From: JAUWNP01 sp034430655
GTDB lineage: Bacteria > Chloroflexota > Anaerolineae > B4-G1
NCBI GenBank assembly: GCA_034430655.1
Contig: DAOUEC010000162.1
Span: 1-37,349, forward strand
Length of the DNA: 37,349 bases
Direction of reading: 5' to 3'
The first letter of the stretch is position 1, and every line of letters begins with the position of its first letter. The position numbers were made by a program, and so were the translations under genes. Below the pieces are notes generated by a model. It was given only the letters and a program-made list of their open reading frames with translations. It was not told where the DNA came from and made no database searches. Shown in pieces: positions 23,229 through 31,912 of this stretch.

Positions 23229-24416
23229 ATGACGAGGTTTCGTATCTGGCGGCACTTTGACTACGTGCTGCTCGCGGTCACTGTTCTGCTGACCGCCTAC
23301 GGTGTGGTGATGATCTACAGCGCCAACCTGGGCAGCCTTGACCCAGATCTGGCCGATCTGTGGCGGCGACAGGCGATTCTGGGGGCTGCTGGGGTGGGGC
23401 TGATTCTTCTTCTGGCTGCTTTTCCCCGCGATTATCAGTGGCTCGGCGACTTCTGGTGGCTGGCCTACCTTTTGGCCGGCGTCCTGTTGGTGCTCGTGCT
23501 TTTCTTCGGGCAGAGCGAAATAGGCGAGGTAAGGGGCTGGCTTGACCTGGGCTTTCTCCGCTTTCAGCCCTCGTTCCTGGCGATGAACCTGCTCGCCATC
23601 TCGGTGGGAGCCATACTCGGCCGGCGGCGGCGGAAGCACGGGGCCACCGCCACCCCGATCTTCGGAGCGCCCAAGACGAGCGTGATCGAGGAACCCGCCG
23701 AGCGCCCCGATTTGGTCAATTATTTACTTTCCGCTGTTATGGCGCTTGCTCTGGCGGCATTAGTCTTCCTGGAGCCCGATATGGCTACTGCTGCCGTGTT
23801 CGTCTTTATGTGGCTGGCCATGCTGTTGGAGTCGGACGTAGAGATGCGATACCTGGTGCTGACGGCGGTGGTGGGGCTGGGGGCGCTCTATCCGCTCTGG
23901 CAACTGGTGGACCTGCTTGGCTTTGAATATATGCATGAGCGCGTGCTGGGTTTCCTCAACCCTGGCAGCAATCCTTACGTCGAGTATCAGCTCAAGCAGG
24001 CATCTATCGCCATCGGCTCAGGCGGTCTGTGGGGACAAGGGTTCGGCCAGGGTGCGTCGAGCCGACTCCGTTACCTGCCGGTGCGCCACACGGACTTCAT
24101 TTTCGCCATTATCGGCGAGGAACTCGGCTTTGCGGGCGTAATGCTGCTGTTTGCCCTCTACCTGGTGCTGTTCATCCGCCTGCTGCGGATTATCCTGCTT
24201 GCGCCGGATGGGTTTGGACGGCTGCTGGTGACGGGCACGCTGGCGATGGTCCTGTTCCAGGCCATTGTCAACATTGGCATGAACCTGGGGCTGCTGCCTG
24301 TCGCGGGATTGCCGTTGCCTTTCATCAGTTATGGCCCCGCTGCGCTGCTGACGACGATGATCGGCATCGGGCTGGCGGAGAACGTGGCGATGCGTCACCG
24401 CAAGTTGGAGTTCTAA
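23229..24416 (+). CDS. rodA: RodA/FtsW-type SEDS glycosyltransferase
   Basis: The protein has 395 residues and about ten membrane helices. SEDS proteins polymerise glycan strands from lipid II with a partner PBP, here probably the PBP2 encoded upstream. Conserved parts are GVVMIYSAN, the loop VRHTDFIFAIIGEELGF with the catalytic-type Asp289, and GLPLPFISYGPAALLTTMIGIGLAENV. Two deviations stand out: the usual QPSE-x2-K reads QPSFLAM (Gln113-Met119) and the usual PDLGT reads PDMAT. RodA is preferred to FtsW from the setting with mreBCD-mrdA; the sequence alone is divergent. ATG 23229 is preferred; GTG 23217 has no ribosome site. Confidence 0.8.
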   Translation: MTRFRIWRHFDYVLLAVTVLLTAYGVVMIYSANLGSLDPDLADLWRRQAILGAAGVGLILLLAAFPRDYQWLGDFWWLAYLLAGVLLVLVLFFGQSEIGEVRGWLDLGFLRFQPSFLAMNLLAISVGAILGRRRRKHGATATPIFGAPKTSVIEEPAERPDLVNYLLSAVMALALAALVFLEPDMATAAVFVFMWLAMLLESDVEMRYLVLTAVVGLGALYPLWQLVDLLGFEYMHERVLGFLNPGSNPYVEYQLKQASIAIGSGGLWGQGFGQGASSRLRYLPVRHTDFIFAIIGEELGFAGVMLLFALYLVLFIRLLRIILLAPDGFGRLLVTGTLAMVLFQAIVNIGMNLGLLPVAGLPLPFISYGPAALLTTMIGIGLAENVAMRHRKLEF

Positions 24417-24443
24417 CAGTTTCCTGCATCTTCCCGGCTCGGA

Positions 24444-24505
24444 TGGAAGCCGAGACTTGTTTCGGTGAGCCTGGCATAAGGGACGCCAACGAGTTGGCGC
24501 TTCCA
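24444..24505. repeat. TGGAAGC double-hairpin MITE, intergenic copy
   Basis: The inverted copy of the element at 18350-18404 is 62 bases long here, with the same TGGAAGC/GCTTCCA ends and the same two hairpins. The central spacer is longer by about 7 bases. Confidence 0.85.
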
Positions 24506-24538
24506 TTCATTGCAGCAGAGTACGAGAAGTAGGCTGAG

Positions 24539-25591
24539 ATGGGCAAAGCGGGGCGGGTGCAGGTGGCGTTGGTGCGGGGGGAGGGCCGCCGGGGGAACAT
24601 AACGGCAGCGTTGGATGGTATCGCGGATCAGGTGAGGCTGGATACTGTTCCTCGAATCCTGGTCAAGCCTAATTTCGTCTCTGTCAATCTCCAGTTGGCA
24701 GCGACTCACGTGGATGCCGTCCGCGCTGTGCTCGACTTCGTCCGCGCCCGCTACAGCGGGCCCATCGTCGTGGCCGAAGGGGCGGCGATGTCCCCCACCT
24801 GGGAGGGCTTCCGCAACTACGGCTACGAGCCGCTGGTCGAGGAGTACGACGTTAGGTTGGTGGACCTTAACGCGGACGATACGGTGCCGGTGCAGATCTA
24901 CGACCGCCGCCTGCGCCCGTTGACGGTGCATCTGGCGCGCACCGTCGTCGAGGCCGGTTATCGTATCTCGGTCGGCCCGCCCAAGACCCACGATACGGTC
25001 ATCGTCACGCTTTCCATCAAGAATATGGTGATGGGGGCGCTGGTCAACCCTCAGGCCGTCCGGCGCAGTGGTGGCCCGCCTGGACTGGTGCGGCGCATGG
25101 CCCGCCTGGTGCCCAGGCAGGTGCGGCAGTCGGGATTGGCGGAGTGGGGCAAGGGGGTTTTCCTGGGGCCGCCGGGCGGGTCGAGCAAAATGGCGATGCA
25201 CCAGGGCTTCCCGGTCATCAACCTGAACCTGGCGCTGGTGGCTCCCTACGTCTGGCCGCACCTGGCGGTGATTGACGGCTGGCAGGGGATGGAGGGGGAG
25301 GGGCCCGCGGCGGGCGATGCGGTGGATTGGCGCGTGGCGCTGGCGGGCACCGATCCGCTGGCGGTGGACGTGCTCACGGCACAACTGATGGGCTTCGACC
25401 CGGAGCGGATAGGATACCTGCAATACTGCCGCCGGCTGGGACTGGGGGTGGGAGAGATGGGGCAGATTGAGGTGGTGGGCAACGTCGCGCCTGGGGAGGT
25501 GCGGCGCTCGTTCACGCCCAGTCCCACGCACCAGCGTCAGTTGGCCTGGCATCTGGACGGCGTGGAGCGGTATCTGAGGCGTGAAACGTGA
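24539..25591 (+). CDS. DUF362 domain-containing protein
   Basis: The protein has 350 residues with the DUF362 layout: ILVKPNFVS near residue 40, ATHVDAVRAVLDFVRARY, IVVAEGAA, then GPPKTHDTVIVTLSIKNMVMGALVNP and the conserved C-terminal run VIDGWQGMEGEGP with GTDPLAVDVLTAQLMGFDP. No ferredoxin-like cysteine clusters are present, unlike the iron-sulfur members of the family. Its biochemical role is unknown. It stands alone between a MITE-bearing gap and the low-GC region; the Shine-Dalgarno is weak. Confidence 0.8.
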   Translation: MGKAGRVQVALVRGEGRRGNITAALDGIADQVRLDTVPRILVKPNFVSVNLQLAATHVDAVRAVLDFVRARYSGPIVVAEGAAMSPTWEGFRNYGYEPLVEEYDVRLVDLNADDTVPVQIYDRRLRPLTVHLARTVVEAGYRISVGPPKTHDTVIVTLSIKNMVMGALVNPQAVRRSGGPPGLVRRMARLVPRQVRQSGLAEWGKGVFLGPPGGSSKMAMHQGFPVINLNLALVAPYVWPHLAVIDGWQGMEGEGPAAGDAVDWRVALAGTDPLAVDVLTAQLMGFDPERIGYLQYCRRLGLGVGEMGQIEVVGNVAPGEVRRSFTPSPTHQRQLAWHLDGVERYLRRET

Positions 25592-25633
25592 TGCGTGAAG
25601 GCGCGGGCCTTGGACCTGGGAGAAGGGGAAACA

Positions 25634-26356
25634 ATGACTGGCAGTGATGTCATCATCGAAGCCTTCACTGAACTCGCCCCTCGCTATGAGGAGGTCGTGG
25701 ATCGAGAACTCAGGGAGTTCTGGGGGCTGAGTTATGAGCAATTCGTTGATCGGCTCGTGGGGATGATGCCCATCAATGAAGGGGATGTCGTCCTTGATGT
25801 AGCCACTGGGACGGCGCTCATTCCTCTGAGGATTGCGGATAAGGTAGGAGTCAAGGGACAGGTCATGGGGCTGGACATTACGCCAGCCATGCTCAAGCAT
25901 GGGCGGAAGAAGGTTGAGGCAGCAGGATCGTCCTCGTGCATCAGTTTGGTTTGTGCTTCAGCCATGGCTACGCCTTTTGTCGAAGGCACTTTCGATGTGG
26001 TCATCTGTGCCTTAGGTATGCACCACATGGATGTGCCCCAAATGTTGTCTGAAATGAGGCGAGTGCTGAAGAAAGGAGGCAGCCTCATCATGGCCGATGT
26101 GGGTGCCTCTGCCTTTTGGCGGTCGTTCTTGGGGATTGCTTTGCTGAAAATCCTCCTGGCCCGGTATGGACTGACCCACAGGAGTGCCCGGGGGCAGGCA
26201 GAGATAGAAGCCTTCCCCAATGTACGTACAGCGGGTGAATGGCGTACACTCCTTTCGGGCTGCGGTTTTACGAAGATCGAGATAGCTGAATTCAGGGCTC
26301 GTCGTCCCTGGTACCCTTGCGCCTTGACCATGCGCGCGGTGGCAGGAGAAATCTAG
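25634..26356 (+). CDS. Class I SAM-dependent methyltransferase (UbiE-like)
   Basis: The protein has 240 residues. ATG 25634 follows GAAGGGG (25622-25628). SAM-binding motif I is VVLDVATGTALIPLRIA (about residues 50-66), followed by GLDITPAMLKHGRKK (motif post I), then FDVVICALGMHHMDVPQMLSEMRRVLKKGGSLIMAD, the usual motif II/III. This arrangement is common to UbiE/COQ5 and small-molecule methyltransferases. Its GC content is clearly below the upstream genes, and it precedes a GH3-type enzyme and a sensor kinase in the same direction, so it probably acts on a small acid or a derivative made in that cluster. The substrate is not predictable. Confidence 0.85.
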   Translation: MTGSDVIIEAFTELAPRYEEVVDRELREFWGLSYEQFVDRLVGMMPINEGDVVLDVATGTALIPLRIADKVGVKGQVMGLDITPAMLKHGRKKVEAAGSSSCISLVCASAMATPFVEGTFDVVICALGMHHMDVPQMLSEMRRVLKKGGSLIMADVGASAFWRSFLGIALLKILLARYGLTHRSARGQAEIEAFPNVRTAGEWRTLLSGCGFTKIEIAEFRARRPWYPCALTMRAVAGEI

Positions 26357-26376
26357 GCTCACCATCAAACTCGAAG

Positions 26377-26394
26377 GTCCTGGACTACCAGGAC
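26377..26394 (+). promoter_or_regulatory. Small hairpin upstream of the GH3-like gene
   Basis: GTCCTGG-ACTA-CCAGGAC, a 7-bp stem with a 4-base loop, lies 12 bases before AAGGAGG of the next gene. No T-run follows. Confidence 0.4.
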
Positions 26395-26420
26395 GAACAA
26401 AACCTAAGGAGGCGAAGAAG

Positions 26421-28010
26421 ATGACAACGGCAGCGGAGTTACTGAGACAGGAGCGAAGGGATGAGGTTTGGAAGAAGTATTGTGGCTTTCTTGATCTCAG
26501 CCTGGAGGAGTTCATGGAGATCCAAACGCGCTTGCTGATGGAACAAATTGACCTCCTTAGCAGGTGTGAGCTGGGGCGGAGGCTCATGGGGGGGAAAGTG
26601 CCGACCAGCGTGAAGGAATTTCGTGAGACGGTTCCTTTCACCATTTACAAGGACTATCTTCCAGACCTGGCTGAGAAGAGAGAGGACGTATTGCCTGCTG
26701 AACCCTATGTCTGGGCGCGGACGTCGGGTAGGTCGCTAGAATACGAGTGCAAGTGGGCTCCTTATTCCAGGGAGAGATTTGAGAAGATGGGCGAGTTTGT
26801 ACTTGCCTCGTTCCTCCTCGCTGCTTCTTCCAGGAGAGGAGATGTCAGGCTGAGTAATGGTGATACTTGCCTATATACACTGGCACCTCCGCCCTATTTC
26901 ACTGGTACAGTTATCGCTAGGGCATTATCGGAACAATTGAGGGTTGCTTTTATCCCTCCGCTTGAGGAAGGCGCCGAAATGGAGTTTGGGGAGAGGATTC
27001 AGGAGGGATTCAGATTGGCCCTGAGGCCGGGGCTAGATTTGTTCTATGGCCTATCAAGCGTTTTGGTAACAGTTGCTAAGCAGTTCGGACAAGGTTCCGG
27101 CGGTTTCAAGATTTCCCTAGACATGCTGCATCCACAGTCTCTCTACAGGGTGATAAAAGGACTGGTACGGAGCAAGATTGATGGTAGAGGGTTGCTCCCC
27201 AAAGATTTCTGGAGAGTAAAGGGCATCGTAGCGGGTGGTATGGATACCGCTTTTTACAGGGACGCAATCGAGGCCTGCTGGGGTAGGAAACCGCTGGAGG
27301 GATATGGCGGCGCTGAGTTAGGAGGGATAGCCTTACAGGCCTGGAACTACAAAGGGATGACCTTTGCACCTGACCACAATTTCTTGGAGTTCATTGCGGA
27401 GGAGGATTTCTTTAGGAGCAAAAGTGACCTCGATTATCAACCGCCCACTCTGCTCTTAGATGAGGTTGTCCCTGGGATCTATGAGCTGGTAATAACGAAC
27501 TTTCACGGGGGCGTGTTCACGAGGTACAGGATGGGAGACCTGATTGAGATAATCTCCCTCGGAGACGAAGAACTCGATATCAACATCCCGCAAATGATCT
27601 TTCATGCCAGGGCAGACGGTGTCATAGATGTAGGAGGGTTTACCAGATTAACTGAGAAAGCGGTGTGGCAGGCCATTGAAGAAGCGGCGATACCCTATGT
27701 GGATTGGACGATAAGAAAAGAATATCTTGAGGAAGAACCGATATTGCACCTGTACATAGAGTTGAAAGAGGAGGTTGAGAATAGAGATATAAAGATGTCA
27801 GTACATCGGAAGTTAATGGAGGAGGACTCTGGGTACGCTGAGTTGGAAAGCATGTTAGGCTTCGATCCGCTGAGGGTCACAGTGCTTTCTAAGGGTGCAT
27901 TTGCTTGCTATATGGAGGCAATGCGAGTGGCTGGAGCCGACTTGGCTCACATAAAGCCACCCCACGTCAATCCTACAGATGAGGCCATCAACCGACTATC
28001 AAGTATTTGA
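26421..28010 (+). CDS. GH3-like acyl-adenylate-forming enzyme
   Basis: The protein has 529 residues and starts at ATG 26421 behind AAGGAGG (26406-26412). It resembles the GH3 family (plant JAR1/GH3 acyl-acid amido synthetases and their bacterial relatives) in the ANL superfamily: an N-terminal helical part with TVPFTIYKDYLPDL, an adenylate-site-like YGGAELGGIALQ (about 295-306), YELVITNFHGGVFTRYRMGDLIEI (about 355-378), where the RYRMGD run holds the ribose-contact Asp, and a C-terminal subdomain with GGFTRLTEKAVWQAIEE. A typical reaction is ATP activation of a carboxylic acid and transfer to an amine. Base composition is low (about 43% GC in the line at 27781), unlike the window's left half. 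The expected P-loop-like Ser/Thr stretch near TSGRS is short. Confidence 0.75.
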   Translation: MTTAAELLRQERRDEVWKKYCGFLDLSLEEFMEIQTRLLMEQIDLLSRCELGRRLMGGKVPTSVKEFRETVPFTIYKDYLPDLAEKREDVLPAEPYVWARTSGRSLEYECKWAPYSRERFEKMGEFVLASFLLAASSRRGDVRLSNGDTCLYTLAPPPYFTGTVIARALSEQLRVAFIPPLEEGAEMEFGERIQEGFRLALRPGLDLFYGLSSVLVTVAKQFGQGSGGFKISLDMLHPQSLYRVIKGLVRSKIDGRGLLPKDFWRVKGIVAGGMDTAFYRDAIEACWGRKPLEGYGGAELGGIALQAWNYKGMTFAPDHNFLEFIAEEDFFRSKSDLDYQPPTLLLDEVVPGIYELVITNFHGGVFTRYRMGDLIEIISLGDEELDINIPQMIFHARADGVIDVGGFTRLTEKAVWQAIEEAAIPYVDWTIRKEYLEEEPILHLYIELKEEVENRDIKMSVHRKLMEEDSGYAELESMLGFDPLRVTVLSKGAFACYMEAMRVAGADLAHIKPPHVNPTDEAINRLSSI

Positions 28011-28019
28011 GAGGTAAGA

Positions 28020-30089
28020 ATGATACTTGCTGCTGTGTTCTCGGCGGCTGCTCTCGTTTGCTATATTGTCTTGGCGCTTGTCACTGTTCGCCAAGATATA
28101 AGAAATAAGACGAACCGGGCCTTTGTGCTGTATCTAGCAGCCATGATTTCCTGGCAGTTCACCGCTTTGATGGTGAGCCTTAGCAATGATCCCGAATCGG
28201 CCCTTTTTTGGTATAGATTCATGACCGCTGGGTTGGGGGGGCAATTCATTCTCTATCTTTTCTTTATACTGGTGTTTCTTGGCAGGAGAAACCGGTATTT
28301 ATCCTATGTAGGCTGGCTGATATGTATTCTCCTACTAGCCTCGAGCGGTACTAACCTCGTCATTGAAAACGTCTTTAAAAGCGAGATTACGGGATTATAC
28401 GTCCCAACTTTCGGTGTGTTGGTGCCTGCGGTTGTTATTGGCACATATCCTTTCCTAGGATATGGGGTATATAGTCTTATCCGAGCACATAGAAAAACAA
28501 AGTCCAACTTGGAGCGCAATTGTGTTAGATACCCGCTGCTAGGAGCAGCGGCAGTCATAATAGGCACTCTCAGCAACTTTATTCCCCCTTTACAAGCCTA
28601 CCCTGTTGACATTACCGCCGGCATCATCAATGCCATCCTCATCGCTTATGCCATCCTCCGCTACCAACTCCTGGACGTCGTCCTTGTCATCCGCAAAGGG
28701 CTGGTCTACTCCTTGCTCACGGCCGCCACCGCCAGCATTTACTTGTTTGTGGTTTTCCTCTTTGCGAATGTCTTTAACATAATAATCGGCCCCAACACGG
28801 CTACAATTGTGGCCCTTTTAGCAGCTTCTGGGGTGGCGGTAGCCCTTCGGCCTGTCCGCGATAAGACCCAGCAGGCTATCGATCGGCTTTTCTTTCGCGA
28901 GAAGTACGACTCCAGCCTGATGCTCCAAAGGCTCAGCCGCACGGCGGCCTCCGTACTCGACCTCGACAGACTGACGAGTATGATCCTGGGCGAGGTGACC
29001 ACAACCATGCATATTGAGAGGGCGGCTTTCTTCCTCAAACAGGAGAAGAGCGGAGAGTTCCGCCTGATAGCCCACAGGGGACTTGATCCGAACACCGATC
29101 TTAGACTACGCGAAGATCATCCTGTCGTGCATTGGCTGTCCGGACATGAAGACGCTCTGACCAGGCATGACGTGGATGTGATGCCGCAGTTCAAGGCCCT
29201 GTGGAAGCGGGAGATAGAAGATTTAGAGAGAATCAGGGCAGAGATCTTCATTCCACTGAAGGTCAAAGATGATCTTGTGGGAATCTTCGCCGTAGGACCG
29301 AAACTCTCGGAGGAGACCTACTCGCAGGACGATCAACTCACCCTGACCACCCTGACCAACCAAACAGCAGTTGCCATTGAGCATGCGCGGCTGTATGATA
29401 CAGAGCGCCAGCGGACTGAGGAACTGGATGCCTTTGCCCACACCGTGGCCCACGACCTTCAGAACCCGTTGGGCCTTGTCATCGGCTTTGCCGAGGCGTT
29501 GGAAGAGGATCACGCCGCAATGCCGGATGAGGAACTCAGCCGCTATTTGCATACGATTGCGCAGAGCACGCGCAAGGCGAGCAGCATCGTTAATGACTTA
29601 TTCCTGCTGGCAGAAGTGCGCAAGATGGAAGTGCCAACGATGCCACTGGACATGGCGAGCGTCGTGGCCGAAGCACAGCAGTGCTTGGTCTATATGATCG
29701 AGGAATACCAGGCCAAGATCACCTTGCCCGAGACCTGGCCGGTGGCGCTGGGCTATGGCCCGTGGGTTGAGGGGGTGTGGGTCAACTATCTCAGCAATGC
29801 CATCAAGTACGGCGGACAGCCGCCGCGCGTGGAACTGGGCGCGACGACGCAGGCGGACGGCACGGTGCGCTTCTGGGTGCGCGACAACGGCCCTGGTCTC
29901 ACGCCCGAAGAGCAGGCCCGTTTGTTCACTCTCTTCACGCAACTCGACCAGGATCGCACCAAGGGGCACGGGTTGGGGCTGTCCATCGTGTGGCGTATCG
30001 TGAACAAACTCGACGGGCAGGTAGGGGTGGAGAGTGAAGTAGGTCGGGGGAGTGTCTTTAGTTTTACCCTGCCGGGTGTGGGCACTTGA
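28020..30089 (+). CDS. Sensor histidine kinase (7TM N-terminus, GAF, HisKA, HATPase)
   Basis: The protein has 689 residues. Seven or so membrane helices occupy residues 1-215, then two more about 225-280; the first block resembles the histidine-kinase 7TM sensor region. A GAF domain follows (about 300-455, ERAAFFLKQEKSGEFRLIAHRG, AEIFIPLKVKDDLVGIFAVG). The HisKA box is AHTVAHDLQNPLG (His478), the N box NYLSNAIKYGG (about 588-598), G1 DNGPGL (about 622) and G2 GHGLGLSIV. ATG 28020 overlaps the GH3-like operon with 9 bases between. No response regulator is adjacent. Codon and base use change from AT-rich to GC-rich near 28600. The stop TGA is within a 7-base tandem repeat. Confidence 0.88.
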   Translation: MILAAVFSAAALVCYIVLALVTVRQDIRNKTNRAFVLYLAAMISWQFTALMVSLSNDPESALFWYRFMTAGLGGQFILYLFFILVFLGRRNRYLSYVGWLICILLLASSGTNLVIENVFKSEITGLYVPTFGVLVPAVVIGTYPFLGYGVYSLIRAHRKTKSNLERNCVRYPLLGAAAVIIGTLSNFIPPLQAYPVDITAGIINAILIAYAILRYQLLDVVLVIRKGLVYSLLTAATASIYLFVVFLFANVFNIIIGPNTATIVALLAASGVAVALRPVRDKTQQAIDRLFFREKYDSSLMLQRLSRTAASVLDLDRLTSMILGEVTTTMHIERAAFFLKQEKSGEFRLIAHRGLDPNTDLRLREDHPVVHWLSGHEDALTRHDVDVMPQFKALWKREIEDLERIRAEIFIPLKVKDDLVGIFAVGPKLSEETYSQDDQLTLTTLTNQTAVAIEHARLYDTERQRTEELDAFAHTVAHDLQNPLGLVIGFAEALEEDHAAMPDEELSRYLHTIAQSTRKASSIVNDLFLLAEVRKMEVPTMPLDMASVVAEAQQCLVYMIEEYQAKITLPETWPVALGYGPWVEGVWVNYLSNAIKYGGQPPRVELGATTQADGTVRFWVRDNGPGLTPEEQARLFTLFTQLDQDRTKGHGLGLSIVWRIVNKLDGQVGVESEVGRGSVFSFTLPGVGT

Positions 30090-30120
30090 TGCTGGATGCT
30101 GGATACTGGATGCTGGATGT
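30088..30120. repeat. GATGCTG tandem repeat at the kinase stop codon
   Basis: Five 7-base units (GATGCTG x2, GATACTG, GATGCTG, GATGT..) begin inside the stop codon (30087-30089). This is another low-complexity family, outside the reading frame. Confidence 0.8.
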
Positions 30121-30191
30121 TAAGCATCGAATCGGAGAAAGAACCGTGAAAAACACAACAACAGAAAGAAAAACGGAAAGGATGTGCGCTT

Positions 30192-31895
30192 ATGGCCACG
30201 ACTGATGCTGCTCCCTCCTCCGACTTTATCCGAAATATCATCGTGGAGGACTTGAAGACGAATAAGTACGGCGGTCGAGTTCATACTCGATTCCCACCGG
30301 AGCCGAATGGCTACCTGCACATTGGACACGCCAAGGCCATCTGCATAGATTTCGGCATCGCCGAGGATTTCGGGGGGCTGTACAACTTGCGGTTCGACGA
30401 TACGAACCCCGTAAAGGAGGAAGAAGAGTACGTCCGGTCCCAGATCGAGGACATTCGCTGGCTGGGATTTGACTGGGAGGATCGGCTGTTCTACACTTCG
30501 GACTACTTTGAGCAGCTCTACGAGTACGCCGTGCGGTTGATCAAAAAGGGCAAGGCATACGTTTGTGATCTGAGTCCAGATGAAATTCGGGAATATCGCG
30601 GTACCCTGACCGAGCCGGGCAAGGACAGCCCGCATCGTAACCGCTCGGTCGAGGAGAACCTCGACTTGTTCGAGCGCATGCGAGCCGGCGAGTTCCCCGA
30701 CGGGTCACGCACACTCCGGGCGAAAATTGACATGGCGTCTCCCAACATCAATATGCGAGACCCCGTCATGTACCGCATTCTGCACGCAACACATCACCGC
30801 ACGGGCGACGAGTGGTATATCTATCCGATGTACGATTGGGCCCACGGCCAAAGTGATTCTATCGAGGGCATTACACATTCGCTGTGTTCGTTGGAATACG
30901 AAGATCATCGTCCACTGTACGACTGGTTTCTTGATGAGTTGGACATCTACCATCCACGGCAGATCGAGTTCGCCCGCCTCAATCTCAGCTACACCGTGAT
31001 GCACAAGCGAAAGCTTCTGAAATTGGTTGAGGGGGGACATGTCAGTGGATGGGACGACCCACGGATGCCCACACTATCGGGTTTGCGGAGACGTGGCTAC
31101 ACACCAGAGGCAATCCGGGATTTTTGTGACCGCATTGGAGTGGCGAAGAGTAATAGTATCGTAGACATCGCACTTCTTGAGCACTGCATCCGCAAGGATT
31201 TGAATCAACGCGCTCCGCGTGTGATGGCTGTGTTGCATCCTCTTCGGGTAGTCATTGACAACTATCCAGAAAACCAGGTGGAATGGTTGGATGCCGTGAA
31301 TAATCCGGAGGATCCCGGTATGGGGTCGCGGAAGGTTCCTTTTTCCCGCGTGCTATACATCGAACGGGAAGATTTTCGGGAGCACCCACCGAGGAAATAC
31401 TTCCGTTTGGTTCCCGGTCGTGAGGTACGACTCAAACACGCGTATCTTATCACGTGTGTGCGGGTGGTTAAGGATGAACAAACTGGCGAGGTGATCGAAC
31501 TGCACTGTACCTATGATCCAGAGACGCGGGGAGGGGTGGCGCCATACGGACGCAAGGTCAGGGGAACGTTGCACTGGGTTTCGGCTGACCACGCGCTCGA
31601 AACCGAAGTCCGCCTGTACGATCATCTCTTCACAAAAGCGGATCCATACGATGTAGAGGGCGGCTCTGATTTCAAAGCCAATTTGAATCCGAACTCATTG
31701 CAGACATTGACGTCGTGCCGGGTTGAACCCAGTCTGGCGGGTGCAGCGCCGGGCAGCCGCTACCAGTTCATGAGGCAGGGCTATTTCTGCGTTGATCCCG
31801 ATTCGTCCGCTGGCACACTCGTATTCAATCGGACGGTGTCGCTGCGTGATACCTGGGCCAAGATCGAGAAAGCACAGGGTAAGAATAAGAAGTAG
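30192..31895 (+). CDS. glnS: Glutaminyl-tRNA synthetase
   Basis: The enzyme has 567 residues (E. coli 554) and is class I. It has FPPEPNGYLHIGHAK (HIGH at 43-46), NLRFDDTNPVKEEEEYV, YDWAHGQSDSIEGITHSLCSLEYEDHRPLYDW and the KMSKS-equivalent TVMHKRKL with the second Lys kept. The C-terminal beta-barrel anticodon domain is present (VPFSRVLYIEREDF, GTLHWVSADHALETEVRLYDHLF). ATG 30192 follows GGAAAGGA (30175-30182). Charging tRNA-Gln directly avoids the GatCAB route. It is followed 17 bases later by gltX and then tRNA-Gln. GC content is lower than for gltX, so its origin may differ; glnS is often gained by transfer in bacteria. Confidence 0.96.
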   Translation: MATTDAAPSSDFIRNIIVEDLKTNKYGGRVHTRFPPEPNGYLHIGHAKAICIDFGIAEDFGGLYNLRFDDTNPVKEEEEYVRSQIEDIRWLGFDWEDRLFYTSDYFEQLYEYAVRLIKKGKAYVCDLSPDEIREYRGTLTEPGKDSPHRNRSVEENLDLFERMRAGEFPDGSRTLRAKIDMASPNINMRDPVMYRILHATHHRTGDEWYIYPMYDWAHGQSDSIEGITHSLCSLEYEDHRPLYDWFLDELDIYHPRQIEFARLNLSYTVMHKRKLLKLVEGGHVSGWDDPRMPTLSGLRRRGYTPEAIRDFCDRIGVAKSNSIVDIALLEHCIRKDLNQRAPRVMAVLHPLRVVIDNYPENQVEWLDAVNNPEDPGMGSRKVPFSRVLYIEREDFREHPPRKYFRLVPGREVRLKHAYLITCVRVVKDEQTGEVIELHCTYDPETRGGVAPYGRKVRGTLHWVSADHALETEVRLYDHLFTKADPYDVEGGSDFKANLNPNSLQTLTSCRVEPSLAGAAPGSRYQFMRQGYFCVDPDSSAGTLVFNRTVSLRDTWAKIEKAQGKNKK

Positions 31896-31912
31896 GGAGT
31901 AGGGAGGAGAGA

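Noticed and set aside
24413..25900. 495-residue frame on the minus strand
   Set aside because: Lies antisense to the DUF362 gene and crosses a MITE and the start of the methyltransferase; no recognisable motif.
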